Below, piece after piece: positions 14,973 through 22,931 of a stretch of DNA of 43,607 nt. Within the stretch, counting starts at the first letter, position 1. The number at the start of each line of letters is the position of its first letter. A program made the translations under genes and the position numbers. Origin of the DNA: Phycisphaera sp. (GTDB taxonomy: Bacteria > Planctomycetota > Phycisphaerae > Phycisphaerales > Phycisphaeraceae); contig WGMF01000050.1 of NCBI GenBank assembly GCA_016125215.1, positions 1 through 43,607 of the forward strand, read 5' to 3'. Under the pieces are notes generated by a model. The model was given only the letters and a program-made list of their open reading frames with translations. It searched no databases and had not been told where the DNA came from.

Positions 14973-15785
14973 ATGACACAGACCAATCCCATCACCGACC
15001 GCAGGCTCGCAGTGCGTCTGGGTCGGCCCTCTCTGTTTGATTTTCGATTCCCCGATTCCCGAAGCGGTCTGGACCAGGACGAAGCCTGGTGCGAAGCGAA
15101 TATCGACGGCAAGTGGCAACGCTTCCGCTTCCACGATTACCACGATATCTACGACGTGCCCGGGCTTTACGAGAGCCTTTTTTACCGTCGACTGCGGTGC
15201 AATTCCCCGGTACGCGTTGCGGGCCTGCTCAAGCGGGTTCTTCAAGACGCAGGCCAGACCCCGGAAAACCTCCGCGCCCTGGACCTGGGCGCGGGCAACG
15301 GGATGGTCGGCGTCGCCATGCACGACATCGGCGTGCCCTCGGTGGTCGGGATGGACATCATCCCCGAAGCCCGGGACGCCACCGACCGAGATCGGCCGTG
15401 GGTCTACGAAGACTACCACGTGGTCGACCTGACCGACCTGTCTGAAAAATCCGAAGAGCAGTTACGGTCCTTCGAGGCCAACCTGCTCGTGAGCGTGGCG
15501 GCGCTGGGCTTTGGTGATGTCCCCGACCAGGCCTTCCTCAAGGCGCTGGACCTCGTCGAGACCCCCGCGTGGCTGGCGTTCAACATCCACGAAAAATTCC
15601 TCGACGACGCCGACCCGACCGGCTTTGCCGCCCTGATCCGCACGCTTCAGAAGCTCGGCGTCCTGCGTATCCAGGCCCTCGAACGCTACCGACACAGGCT
15701 CTCTTACAAGGGAGAGCCGCTGCACTACATCGCCATCGTGGCCACCAAAGAGCTTGATGTCCCCGACGAGCTTTTCGAGCGGTGA
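14973..15785 (+). CDS. Class I SAM-dependent methyltransferase
   Basis: The gene encodes 270 residues from ATG 14973, which has AGGAAC 8 nt upstream. A Rossmann-type methyltransferase core starts near residue 110: motif I is ALDLGAGNGMVGVAM, followed by an acidic end of strand 2 in VVGMDIIPEARD and, further on, LLVSVAALGFGDVP. The N-terminal 100 residues are an extra cap with FRFHDYHDIYDVPGLYE. The methyl acceptor is unknown; the fold fits a small-molecule or protein N/O-methyltransferase. The stop overlaps the GTG start of the ABC ATPase (GTGA), so the three genes 14973-18183 are translationally coupled. That links the enzyme to uptake of a quaternary-amine type compound, though this is inference. 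Confidence 0.8.
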   Translation: MTQTNPITDRRLAVRLGRPSLFDFRFPDSRSGLDQDEAWCEANIDGKWQRFRFHDYHDIYDVPGLYESLFYRRLRCNSPVRVAGLLKRVLQDAGQTPENLRALDLGAGNGMVGVAMHDIGVPSVVGMDIIPEARDATDRDRPWVYEDYHVVDLTDLSEKSEEQLRSFEANLLVSVAALGFGDVPDQAFLKALDLVETPAWLAFNIHEKFLDDADPTGFAALIRTLQKLGVLRIQALERYRHRLSYKGEPLHYIAIVATKELDVPDELFER

Positions 15786-16591
15786 ACCCCGAAACGGTGA
15801 TCGAGTTCGACAGCGTGGAGAAGCGCTACGCCTCTTCCACGTCCGCGTCGCACAGCGAGACCATCGCGGTGTGTGGGGTGAATCTGTCGGTGCCCAGGGG
15901 TGAATTGCTCGTGATCCTCGGTGAATCGGGGTCGGGCAAGACCACTCTGCTGAAGATGGTCAACCGCCTGATCCCGATCACGGCCGGCTCGATCTCGGTC
16001 GTGGGCACGCCGACGAGCCAGACCCCGCGTCACGAGCTTTGCCGACGCATCGGTTACGTCTTCCAGGGCGTCGGGCTGATGCCCCACCTCACGATCAGCC
16101 AGAACATCGCCATCACGCCCGCGCTGCTCGGCTGGCCACGCGAGCGCATCCGGGCGCGCGTTGACGAACTCTTACAGCTTGTCAGTCTCCCCCCCGGGGA
16201 CTACCGCGACCGACTGCCGCGCCAGCTCTCGGGCGGTCAACGCCAGCGCGTCGGGGTTGCCCGCGCACTGGCCGCCGAGCCGGGCATTGTGCTCATGGAT
16301 GAGCCCTTCGGCGCGCTGGACCCGCTCACACGCGACCAGCTCCAGCGCGAGTACCGCGCCATCCACGACCGCCTCGGACTCACCACGGTCATGGTCACGC
16401 ACGACATGACCGAGGCCCTGCTTTTAGCCGACCGCATCGCCGTGATGAAAGAGGGCACGCTCCTGCGTGTCGGTTCGCCGCACGAACTGCTCACCGAACC
16501 GGGCGACGAGTACACCGCTGCGCTGATGCGGACCCCACGAGAGCAGGCCGACCGAGTTGAAGCCCTCATCGCCGAGGGGGGCCGAGCGTGA
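15782..16591 (+). CDS. Osmoprotectant/quaternary-amine ABC transporter ATP-binding protein (OpuCA-like)
   Basis: This 269-residue ATPase would power the permease encoded next. Walker A is GESGSGKTT (near residue 44), the Q-loop is in GYVFQGVGLMPHL, the signature is LSGGQRQRVGVARAL, Walker B is GIVLMDEPFGALD, and the switch His is in VMVTHDMTEALLLADR. The F-G-A-L-D version of Walker B and the MTEALLLADRIAVM stretch are typical of the glycine betaine/choline/OpuC branch. It is shorter than ProV (about 400) because it lacks the C-terminal CBS pair. It starts with GTG overlapping the methyltransferase stop, and its own TGA overlaps the GTG of the next gene. Confidence 0.9.
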   Translation: MNPETVIEFDSVEKRYASSTSASHSETIAVCGVNLSVPRGELLVILGESGSGKTTLLKMVNRLIPITAGSISVVGTPTSQTPRHELCRRIGYVFQGVGLMPHLTISQNIAITPALLGWPRERIRARVDELLQLVSLPPGDYRDRLPRQLSGGQRQRVGVARALAAEPGIVLMDEPFGALDPLTRDQLQREYRAIHDRLGLTTVMVTHDMTEALLLADRIAVMKEGTLLRVGSPHELLTEPGDEYTAALMRTPREQADRVEALIAEGGRA

Positions 16592-18183
16592 CGCAGAATA
16601 TCTTCGAACAGTTCGGGGCGTTGCCCGTGCTGCTCGCGGCCCACCTCAAGCTCACGGTCGTGGCGCTCGTGGCGGGGCTGGGGGTCAGCATCCCGGCTGC
16701 GATCCTGGCTATCCGTGTTGCAAGGTTGCGTTACCCCATGCTCACGGCGGCCGGCGTCGTGCAGACCGTCCCCTCGCTGGCACTGCTCGCGCTCATGGTG
16801 CCCGCGCTCGAACTCATCCGTCGCACGGGGGTCAACATCTCCTCCTTCGGTTTCGTCCCCGCCGTGATCGCGCTGACGATGTACTCCATCCTCCCGATCC
16901 TGCGCAATACGGTGACGGGGGTGATGAACATCGAGCCGGCCATCATCGAGGCGGCACGGGGCGTGGGCATGACCGACGCGCAGGTGATGCGCCGGGTGCA
17001 GCTGCCGCTTGCGGCCCCGGTGGTCATCGCGGGCATCCGCACCGCGGCGGTGTGGGTCGTGGGGATTGCCACACTGGCCACACCCATCGGCCAGCCGTGT
17101 CTGGGGGACTACATCTTCACCGGGCTGGGCACACGGAACTGGGTGATGATCCTCTTCGGCGTCGTCTTTGCGGCGCTGTTGGCGGTCATCCTCGATGCGC
17201 TGATTGCCGGGGTGCAGCGCTCACTCGACACGCGCAGGCCCACGTTGGGCTGGTCGTGTGGGGCGGCGTTGGCGGTGGTATTCGTCGGCGGGCTTGTTTT
17301 GCCGTCGCTCGTGTCACGGGGGGCGGTGGGGGAGCACGAATTCGAACAGACCGTTGAATCCGACCCTGCCACGCTCGGGCCGATCCGCATCGGTGCCAAG
17401 ACTTTCACCGAACAGTTCATCCTTGCAAGGCTGATCGACCACGTCCTGACCGACGCGGGTTACGCCACGAAGCGCACGGAGAACCTCGGCTCGACCATCG
17501 CCTTCGACCAGCTCAAAGCCGGCAACCTCGACGTGTTCGTCGATTACTCCGGCACCGTCTGGGCCAATGACATGAAGCGCACGGGTAATGCTTTACCCAA
17601 TCGCGTGCTCGAAGAGATCACCTGGTGGCTCGCCCGCAAGCACAACATCCGATGCCTGGGTTCGCTGGGTTTTGAGAACAGCTACGCGCTGGCGATGCGA
17701 CGCGATCTAGCCCAGCAACTGGGCATCCAGACCATCGCCGACCTCGTGCCCCACTCCCCGGGCATGGTGATCGCGGGGGACTTTGAGTTTTTCGGTCGGC
17801 CGGAGTGGCGGGCGCTGCGTGACGGGTACAGTCTGGCGTTCAAAGACCAGAAAGGCATGAACGCCACGCTCATGTATGAGGCTGTCAAGACGGGCGACGT
17901 CGACGTGATCTCCGCATTCTCGACGGACGGTCGCATCTCCGCCTTTGACCTGCTTGTGCTCGGTGACCCCAAGCGGGTCATCCCGCCCTATCACGCTGTG
18001 CTGCTTGTCGGGCCGCGGGTCGCCTCGGACAAACGATTGATCCGCACGCTGCGTCCGCTTGTCGGGGCCATCACGCTGGAGATGATGCAAAACGCTAACG
18101 AAGTTGTGGACGTGGAGGGCCAGCCGATTTCCCAAGCCCTGATGCAGTTGCAAACCCGGATTGAAAAAGAGATTCCACGTTGA
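16588..18183 (+). CDS. Fused permease and substrate-binding protein of an osmoprotectant-type ABC transporter
   Basis: Two normally separate subunits are joined in these 531 residues. Residues 1-210 are an OpuCB/ProW-like permease with five or six helices and the EAA loop (EAARGVGMTDAQVMRRVQLP). A further helix (AALAVVFVGGLVLPSLV) leads into an OpuCC-like periplasmic binding domain from about residue 265 (IRIGAKTFTEQFILARLIDH, NLDVFVDYSGTVW, GFENSYALAMR, ISAFSTDGRI and VIPPYHAVLLV). The linker tethers the binding domain to the outer face of the membrane. Such fusions include GbuC/ProX-type and EgtUBC-type systems, so the ligand could be betaine, choline, carnitine or ergothioneine. GTG start overlaps the ATPase stop. 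Confidence 0.88.
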   Translation: MTQNIFEQFGALPVLLAAHLKLTVVALVAGLGVSIPAAILAIRVARLRYPMLTAAGVVQTVPSLALLALMVPALELIRRTGVNISSFGFVPAVIALTMYSILPILRNTVTGVMNIEPAIIEAARGVGMTDAQVMRRVQLPLAAPVVIAGIRTAAVWVVGIATLATPIGQPCLGDYIFTGLGTRNWVMILFGVVFAALLAVILDALIAGVQRSLDTRRPTLGWSCGAALAVVFVGGLVLPSLVSRGAVGEHEFEQTVESDPATLGPIRIGAKTFTEQFILARLIDHVLTDAGYATKRTENLGSTIAFDQLKAGNLDVFVDYSGTVWANDMKRTGNALPNRVLEEITWWLARKHNIRCLGSLGFENSYALAMRRDLAQQLGIQTIADLVPHSPGMVIAGDFEFFGRPEWRALRDGYSLAFKDQKGMNATLMYEAVKTGDVDVISAFSTDGRISAFDLLVLGDPKRVIPPYHAVLLVGPRVASDKRLIRTLRPLVGAITLEMMQNANEVVDVEGQPISQALMQLQTRIEKEIPR

Positions 18184-18303
18184 TGGAAACCCGGACGGGT
18201 GGATTGCGTCTAACACACAGATCGTGATTTGCCCCCACCCATTGGGGGTCATACGCTATACCGTTCTGTAAACTCATTTTCTCCACACAACAGGAGTTCG
18301 ATC

Positions 18304-20175
18304 ATGGTGGTCAGCCGACGCTTGACAGGGGTATGGATGGGATTGGTCGCAACCGTTCTGGCGCTGGCTGCCTTGCCGCACGCACAGGCCGCGCCGGCAG
18401 TCCTCGACGAATTGCCCGACGGCGTGCCGATGGCGGTTGTCGTGCCGAGCCTGTCCGGCCTGGACGCCAAGGTGAAGATGGTCGCCAACGCGATGGGCAT
18501 GATGGCGCCGGAGATGATCGACGTCGTCGGCCAGATCAAAGCCGAGACCGGCATCAACGCGGGGCTGAACGCCGACGGTGCCGCGGTCTTCGTGATCCTC
18601 GCGCCGCTGCCGACCTATGAAAACATGAAGAAGGGCCAGGAGCCGGAGATGGCGGTGCTCGTGCCCATCACCGATTACAAGGCCTTCCTCTCGAACTTCA
18701 ACGCCCAGCCGGCCGAGGGCGTCGTGGCTGTCACGATGAAAGACGGCTCGCCGGCGTTCACCAAGCAGGTCGGCTCCTACGCGGTGCTCAGCCCCAAACA
18801 GGCCGCGGCCGAGGGCTACCAGCCGGGCAAGAAGTCCGCACAGGTCATCGACAGCGTCAGCGCCCTGGGCAAGAGCGTGCTCGAGGGCAGCGATGCGTTC
18901 ATCTACATCAACCTCCAAGCGATCGAGCCTCTGGCCATGCCCGCGCTGGCTGAGGGTCGGGCTCAGATGGCCCAAGACCTCCAGGCTGCCGGCGCGGTGC
19001 TGCCCGGTGTCCAGGAGTACCTCACGATGTACCTCGACGCGGTCGAGGCGGTCGTGCGTGACGGGCGCGGCGTGGTGATCGGCCTGGGCGCCAACGAACT
19101 GGGCATCCACATCACCAAGGCCGCGGCGTTCGACCCCGGCTCGGCTACGGGCAAGATGTTCAAAGCCGGCGGCGACGCCAAGGGCCCCATGGAACACCTG
19201 CCCAACCAGGACTACCTCTTCGCCGGCGCGGTGGACATGCAGGCCCTGGCGGTGGGCGACCTGATCGACAAACTCATGGCCGGCCTCGAAAAGATGCCGA
19301 TGACCGCGGGTATGGTCGGGGCTGTCAAGCCCCTGATCCCCTCGATCAAACAATCCAAGGGCATTGCCTTCCTGATGACCCCGCCCGACCAGGCCAACAT
19401 GATGGCCGGCGGTTTGTTCAAGGGCGTCAACATCATCCACGCCGCCGACGCCCCCGCCATGAGCAAGGCCTATCAGGATGTCATCACCAACATGAACAAC
19501 CTCGCCATCGAGATGCCCGCGGTCCCCGACCCGCAGACCGGTCAGGTCGACCCCAACGCACCCAAGATGAAGATGACCTACACCACGCAATACACGCCCA
19601 ACGTCCTGCAGATCGACGGCGTCAACGTGGATCAGTACAACGTCTCGGTGCAGTTGCCCCCCGAGATGATGCAGGCCAACCCCATGATGGGGCAGATGAT
19701 GATGATGACCGGGGCCGGCAACCAGACCGGCTACATTGCCACGCAGGGTGAGTACGTCGTCATCACGACCTCCGCTGACGCCGCCGCGGTCCGGGCTGCG
19801 ATCGACTCGGTCAAGAACGGCCAGGGCCTCGGCACGGATCAGACCATCGCACAAGTGCGTGAGCAACTCGGCCCCAAGCCGGCGATGGAGGCCTACATCA
19901 ACGTCCGCACCATCCTCAACCTCGGCAACATGTTCGCGGGCATGTTCCTCGGCCAGGCGCTTCAAATCCCCGAAAAACTCCCGCCCGTGGCCATGTCCAT
20001 GAACGTCGAAGATGCCGCGATGCAAGGCAAGCTCTTCGTCCCCATCTCCGTCATCAAGGCGATCAAGGACATTGCCGACCAGGTCAAGGCCATCCAGCAA
20101 CAACAGATGCAACAAAACGGCGGCGGTCAGCAGGGCCAGGGCGACCAGGACGGCCCACCCCCCGCGCCGTTCTGA
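18304..20175 (+). CDS. Secreted Met-rich hypothetical protein
   Basis: The gene encodes 623 residues from ATG 18304, set by AGGAG 9 nt upstream and by the signal peptide that follows (MGLVATVLALAALPHAQA, cut before APAV). The mature protein starts AVLDELPDGVPMAVVVPSLS and alternates hydrophobic strands with Met-rich helices (ANAMGMMAPEMIDVV; later PMMGQMMMMTGAG). The layout recalls planctomycete DUF3352-like periplasmic proteins, but I cannot confirm the family. The last 30 residues are Gln/Gly-rich and disordered. It has its own terminator and is followed by sppA on the same strand. A function cannot be assigned. The long open frame on the opposite strand is a composition artefact. Confidence 0.75.
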   Translation: MVVSRRLTGVWMGLVATVLALAALPHAQAAPAVLDELPDGVPMAVVVPSLSGLDAKVKMVANAMGMMAPEMIDVVGQIKAETGINAGLNADGAAVFVILAPLPTYENMKKGQEPEMAVLVPITDYKAFLSNFNAQPAEGVVAVTMKDGSPAFTKQVGSYAVLSPKQAAAEGYQPGKKSAQVIDSVSALGKSVLEGSDAFIYINLQAIEPLAMPALAEGRAQMAQDLQAAGAVLPGVQEYLTMYLDAVEAVVRDGRGVVIGLGANELGIHITKAAAFDPGSATGKMFKAGGDAKGPMEHLPNQDYLFAGAVDMQALAVGDLIDKLMAGLEKMPMTAGMVGAVKPLIPSIKQSKGIAFLMTPPDQANMMAGGLFKGVNIIHAADAPAMSKAYQDVITNMNNLAIEMPAVPDPQTGQVDPNAPKMKMTYTTQYTPNVLQIDGVNVDQYNVSVQLPPEMMQANPMMGQMMMMTGAGNQTGYIATQGEYVVITTSADAAAVRAAIDSVKNGQGLGTDQTIAQVREQLGPKPAMEAYINVRTILNLGNMFAGMFLGQALQIPEKLPPVAMSMNVEDAAMQGKLFVPISVIKAIKDIADQVKAIQQQQMQQNGGGQQGQGDQDGPPPAPF

Positions 20176-20201
20176 TCCAACCCCCACGTCACCCCTCCAC
20201 G

Positions 20202-20231
20202 TCCCGGGCCTCAACCCCCGGGATTTTTTTT
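20202..20231 (+). terminator. Terminator of the 18304 gene
   Basis: A perfect 7-bp stem, TCCCGGG (20202-20208) with CCCGGGA (20217-20223), is followed directly by eight T (20224-20231). It lies 27 bp past the stop codon. Confidence 0.88.
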
Positions 20232-20256
20232 AGATGCAAACCCCAGCCCGTCCCCG

Positions 20257-20289
20257 TGCAAAGCCCAGCCCGTCCAGGGCTGGGATCAC
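20257..20289 (+). repeat. REP-like palindrome, family 1 (CCCAGCCC variant)
   Basis: A conserved TGCAAAG is followed by stem CCCAGCCC (20264-20271), loop GTCCA, stem GGGCTGGG (20277-20284) and ATCAC. The flanks and loop match the repeats around the transposase at 28544, but the stem bases differ in a compensating way. A partial copy (TGCAAACCCCAGCCCGTCC) lies just before it, near 20235. Confidence 0.7.
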
Positions 20290-20354
20290 CTCCCCCTCAA
20301 CTGCTACACTTCACCATATCTTCTCTCACCACTCCACCCCGGGAGACCCTTGAA

Positions 20355-22238
20355 ATGCCACGCGCCCACGCACACACCGGCTCGGTCCGTCAGATGCTGA
20401 CCGTCACTTTCCTTGGCTTTGCCTCGATCATCACGGCTTTCTCGCCCATCACATCCGCTGCGGACACCGCGCCCGCTAACGCCGCCCAGACCGCCGACGC
20501 CAACAAAGCCCAGAACAAGCGCGTCGGGTGGATCGAGATCACCGGCCCCATCGAAGACCGTCCCGACCCCAACGCCTGGATGCGCGAAGAGAAAAACCCT
20601 TCGATGCGCACGATCGTCCAACAGGTCCTGACCGTGGCCAACAACGACAACTACGCCGGCCTCGTCATCAGCCTCGACCAGACCGAGTTGAGCACCGCCC
20701 AGGTGCAGGAGATCGCCGACGCCATCGCCGCCGCGCGCGCCAAGGGCAAACACGTCATGGTCTACTCCGAGTCCTACGACCTGCGCAGCTACCTGCTCGC
20801 CTGCGCCGCGGATGAAATCCTCCTGCTCAACAAAGGCTCGCTCGAACTCGCGGGCCTGGGCATGGAAGAGATGTACTACGCCGGCCTGCTCGAAAAGATC
20901 GGCGTCAAGGCCGACTTCGTCCAGGTCGGCAAGTTCAAGGGCGCAGCCGACCCCTTCATCGGAACACAGCCCAGCCCCGAGTGGGACCAGAACATCAACG
21001 CCCTGCTCGATGACATCTACGATCAGGCCCTCTCCCGCATCGCCAACGCCCGCAAGATGTCGCGCGAACAGGTCGAGGCCGCCATGAAAGACTCATGGAC
21101 TCTCGACGACAAGGGCTACGTCGCGCGTGGACTGGTCGACAAACTCGTCGACCGCGACCTCACCCAAGCGACCGGCGACGCCTTTGGCGAAGACTTCGAC
21201 TGGGACACCACCATGGGTGTCACGCAAGCCCCCATGAAAATGGACAACCCCTTCTTCATCTTCCAGATGCTCCTCAAGGGTGCCAAACAGGAAGTTAGAC
21301 GCAACTCCATCGCCGTCATCCACGCCGACGGCGAGATCCACTCCGGCGACAGCAGCTTTGCCGGTCCCGTCCCCGTCGCTCCCCGTGCCGGCCTCTTCGG
21401 CGGGGCCTCCATCGGGTCACGCACCATCACCGAAACCCTCGCCGACGTACGCGACAACGAACTGGTCAAAGGCGTCATCCTACGCATCGATTCCCCGGGC
21501 GGAAGCGCTTTGGCCAGCGAAGTCATGTGGCAGGCCATCCGCGACTGCGCAAAGGAAAAACCCGTCTACATCAGCGTCTCCTCACTCGCCGCAAGCGGCG
21601 GCTACTACATGGCCTGCGCAGGTGACAAAATCTACGTCGAACCCACCAGCATCGTCGGGTCCATCGGCGTCGTCAGCGGCAAGATGGTCCTCGGCGGCCT
21701 CTATGAAAAAATCGGCCTGAGCATCACCACCCGCGCCCGCGGCCCGATGGCCGACATCTACAGCTCCGTCACCCCCTTCAGCGAAGAGCAGCGCGCCGCC
21801 ATGCTCGCCGCCGCCTCACGCATCTACGACCAGTTCCTCGACCGCGTCACCAAGGGCCGGGACAAAAAAATCGCCAACCTCGACAACGTCGCACAGGGCC
21901 GCGTCTTCACCGGACGACAAGCCGTGCTCAACGGTTTAGCCGACCAGATCGGCGGACTCGATCAAGCCGTCAAAGACATGGCGGAAAAAGTCGGCCTCGC
22001 GGAAGGGGCCTACGACATCGTCGACCTCCCCGAACCCCCAAGCTTCGCGGAAATCCTCGACTCGATGATCGGCCTCCAAGCCGGCCCCGGCCTCGACCAA
22101 CTCGCCACCGCCCGCACCGCCCAATCCCTCCTCGGCCCCGAAGCCTGGCAACAAGTCCGCACCGGCCTCGCGGGACTCATGCTCCTCAAAAAAGAACCCG
22201 TCCTCACCCTGATGCCCTACGCGCTGCGGGTGAAGTGA
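20355..22238 (+). CDS. sppA: Signal peptide peptidase SppA, 67K type (peptidase family S49)
   Basis: SppA degrades signal peptides left in the membrane after protein export. Length is 627 residues from ATG 20355 (GGGAG 10 nt upstream), close to the 618 of the long E. coli form. Two S49 domains are present: residues 55-300, with the general-base Lys195 in VGKFKGAADPF, and residues 310-570, with the nucleophile Ser414 in SLAASGGYYMACAGD. Their positions fit the Lys/Ser dyad (K209/S409 in E. coli). An N-terminal hydrophobic stretch (MLTVTFLGFASIITAFSPI) anchors or exports it; the active site faces the periplasm. It stands alone, after a terminator and a REP-like repeat, and converges on the DUF2442 gene 7 bp away. 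Confidence 0.92.
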   Translation: MPRAHAHTGSVRQMLTVTFLGFASIITAFSPITSAADTAPANAAQTADANKAQNKRVGWIEITGPIEDRPDPNAWMREEKNPSMRTIVQQVLTVANNDNYAGLVISLDQTELSTAQVQEIADAIAAARAKGKHVMVYSESYDLRSYLLACAADEILLLNKGSLELAGLGMEEMYYAGLLEKIGVKADFVQVGKFKGAADPFIGTQPSPEWDQNINALLDDIYDQALSRIANARKMSREQVEAAMKDSWTLDDKGYVARGLVDKLVDRDLTQATGDAFGEDFDWDTTMGVTQAPMKMDNPFFIFQMLLKGAKQEVRRNSIAVIHADGEIHSGDSSFAGPVPVAPRAGLFGGASIGSRTITETLADVRDNELVKGVILRIDSPGGSALASEVMWQAIRDCAKEKPVYISVSSLAASGGYYMACAGDKIYVEPTSIVGSIGVVSGKMVLGGLYEKIGLSITTRARGPMADIYSSVTPFSEEQRAAMLAAASRIYDQFLDRVTKGRDKKIANLDNVAQGRVFTGRQAVLNGLADQIGGLDQAVKDMAEKVGLAEGAYDIVDLPEPPSFAEILDSMIGLQAGPGLDQLATARTAQSLLGPEAWQQVRTGLAGLMLLKKEPVLTLMPYALRVK

Positions 22239-22245
22239 TACGTCT

Positions 22246-22509
22246 TTATTTGCTGGTCTTGCGGTCGGCCCGTGCATCCAGCCACTTCTTAAATGTTTTT
22301 GGTCCCTCACATGAAGGCCTGCCCGCTAACAGCCCTACGACGCTGATGTCTTCATCCAACTCCGGCCAGTGGATACCAATTCCGCGGCCATTGAACTCCC
22401 AATGGTCTCGCTCCTGTTTTGTCCCATGTACAAGACGGGGAAACCAGACCAAGGGTACGGTGATCGTCCGGCCATCAACCAGGTCCACCGACAGTTCATC
22501 CTCGGTCAC
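22246..22509 (-). CDS. DUF2442 domain protein
   Basis: This is a protein of 87 residues. Core features of DUF2442 are visible: VDLVDGRTITVPLVWFPRL, then GIGIHWPELDEDISVVGLL. It starts with GTG at 22509 with no clear ribosome binding site. The frame continues upstream to the stop of the DUF4160 gene (22534-22536) without another start, and the eight codons between look like part of the domain (ASNGVRVTEDEL), so translation may depend on coupling to DUF4160. DUF4160-DUF2442 pairs recur in bacterial genomes and have been suspected of toxin-antitoxin-like roles, but the function is not established. Here the upstream partner is broken by a MITE. Confidence 0.8.
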   Translation of the reverse strand: MTEDELSVDLVDGRTITVPLVWFPRLVHGTKQERDHWEFNGRGIGIHWPELDEDISVVGLLAGRPSCEGPKTFKKWLDARADRKTSK

Positions 22510-22533
22510 TCGGACGCCATTGCTTGCCGTGTT

Positions 22534-22917
22534 TCAATTGTTGAAGAACTCATGCCATTCCGCCAAAAGTTGGTCTTGGTGTTCGATGACCAATCGCTCA
22601 ATCACCCTCAATTCTCTTGAATTGTACCCCACATTGTAAGACATCATCACCGGATTCAGCCAGTACTTTACTTCATCATCGTCACATCGAACATGGATAT
22701 GTGGTGGTTCAACACCATCGCCGACATAAAAGTGGAAGCGATAAGAAAGTGTGTGAGAAGCTTAGGGGTGCCACTGGCGGCTTGTCTGCCAGTGCTGTCA
22801 AGGTAGGGCTTTTTCACTGGCGGACAAGCCGCCAGTGGCACCCCAATACACTCCGTTGCTATTACAGTCTAGCTTCTCACACGCTTTCTAAGGTCCAATC
22901 CGCATGACCGTCGGCAT
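22534..22917 (-). pseudogene. DUF4160 gene interrupted by a 144-bp MITE
   Basis: The start (MPTVMRIGP, ATG at 22917) is followed at once by a TAG created by an insertion. The rest resumes at 22743, in the frame expected once the insertion and one target copy are removed: YRFHFYVGDGVEPPHIHVRC, then NSRELRVIERLVIEHQDQLL, ending EWHEFFNN. The joined product would be 78 residues, the usual DUF4160 size, with the typical EPPHIHV motif. It ends 24 bp before the DUF2442 start and begins 14 bp past the nuoD stop, in the same direction. As it stands only nine residues could be made. The gene appears freshly broken, since no other damage is visible. Confidence 0.88.
22745..22888. mobile_element. MITE with 18-bp terminal inverted repeats and TTA target duplication
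   Basis: The 144-bp element starts GAAAGTGTGTGAGAAGCT and ends with the inverse of GAAAGCGTGTGAGAAGCT (17 of 18 match). TAA lies on both sides (22742-22744 and 22889-22891), which is TTA on the gene strand. Inside is a second inverted repeat of 30 bp with one mismatch, beginning GGGGTGCCACTGGCGGCTTG, that would fold into a long hairpin. There is no coding capacity, so a transposase would act in trans. A 3-bp TTA/TNA duplication fits IS5-group (IS1031/IS427-like) transposases. Confidence 0.85.
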
Positions 22918-22931
22918 CGTTTCTTCATCCT

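Noticed and set aside
18274-20214. A 646-codon open frame on the minus strand opposite the Met-rich secreted protein
   Set aside because: It mirrors the high-GC plus-strand gene codon by codon, is rich in His, Val, Gly and Asp, lacks domains and a ribosome binding site, while the plus-strand gene has a signal peptide, RBS and terminator.
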